Assembly (NCBI GenBank): GCA_002387325.1
Contig: DGIN01000044.1
Span: 1 to 5,817, forward strand
Direction of reading: 5' to 3'
DNA length: 5,817 nucleotides
DNA from: Bacteroidales bacterium UBA4621
GTDB lineage: Bacteria > Bacteroidota > Bacteroidia > Bacteroidales > Paludibacteraceae
Below, in pieces: positions 5,779 through 5,817 of the stretch. The notes beneath the pieces were generated by a model that was given only the letters and a program-made list of their open reading frames with translations, did not search any database and was not told the origin of the DNA. A program made the translations under genes and the position numbers. Numbering within the stretch: the first letter of the stretch is position 1; each line of letters starts with the position of its first letter.

Positions 5779-5816
5779 CACTTTATGCAGTATCAAAAGT
5801 GCATAAAGTGCATAAA
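5779..5816. repeat. Inverted plus tandem repeat of GTGCATAAA at the window edge
   Basis: CACTTTATGCA (5779-5789) and TGCATAAAGTG (5800-5810) form a perfect 11-bp inverted repeat around a 10-nt loop. The right arm is part of two back-to-back 9-bp direct copies, GTGCATAAA at 5799-5807 and 5808-5816, so the unit occurs three times in 38 bp. It lies in A/T-rich non-coding DNA just after a T7-CC-A8 tract (5758-5774). The array may continue beyond the window. It could be an operator cluster, iteron-like array, hairpin element or the upstream region of a following gene; the sequence shown cannot decide. Confidence 0.7.
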
Positions 5817-5817
5817 A

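Noticed and set aside
5799..5817. Start of a CRISPR array
   Set aside because: The 9-bp units are directly adjacent with no spacer and are far too short for CRISPR repeats.

Overview
The window looks like chromosomal DNA of a member of the Bacteroidetes, most likely order Bacteroidales. Three things point there. Two divergent promoters fit the Bacteroidetes sigma-factor consensus (TTTG, about 20 bp, TAnnTTTG) rather than TTGACA/TATAAT. Start codons are preceded by A/T-rich sequence with no Shine-Dalgarno. The gene content includes a DUF4837 lipoprotein and a TPR / single-membrane-span / helix-turn-helix regulator, both typical of that phylum. I cannot name genus or species.

Layout. Positions 1-360 hold the 3' end of carB (allosteric domain of the carbamoyl-phosphate synthase large chain). 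An 83-bp, almost perfect palindrome (364-446) fills most of the gap to purC (464-1420, SAICAR synthase), which ends at a clear intrinsic terminator (1440-1473). A convergent gap with a cluster of small hairpins (about 1510-1606) follows; it runs into the last codons of the next gene. Positions 1580-5013 on the minus strand form a tight three-gene operon, read in the order DjlA-like TerB/J-domain membrane protein, DUF4837 lipoprotein, TPR-TM-HTH putative regulator. The first two genes are 3 bp apart and the last two overlap by 4 bp (ATGA). The operon is transcribed from a good promoter at 5040-5071. A divergent promoter at 5110-5141 drives a GNAT-family acetyltransferase (5150-5704), apparently as a leaderless or near-leaderless message. 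The last 110 bases are A/T-rich and non-coding and end in an inverted plus tandem repeat based on GTGCATAAA, cut by the window edge.

How the genes relate. carB and purC belong to nucleotide biosynthesis (pyrimidine/arginine and purine). The minus-strand operon combines a membrane-anchored co-chaperone, an envelope lipoprotein and a predicted membrane-spanning DNA-binding protein. This layout would suit an envelope-sensing module, but that function is inference. The least ordinary parts of the window are the non-coding structures: the 83-bp palindrome, the hairpin cluster that seems to supply the C-terminus of the regulator, and the terminal repeat block. I see no RNA gene, CRISPR array, insertion sequence or phage gene.
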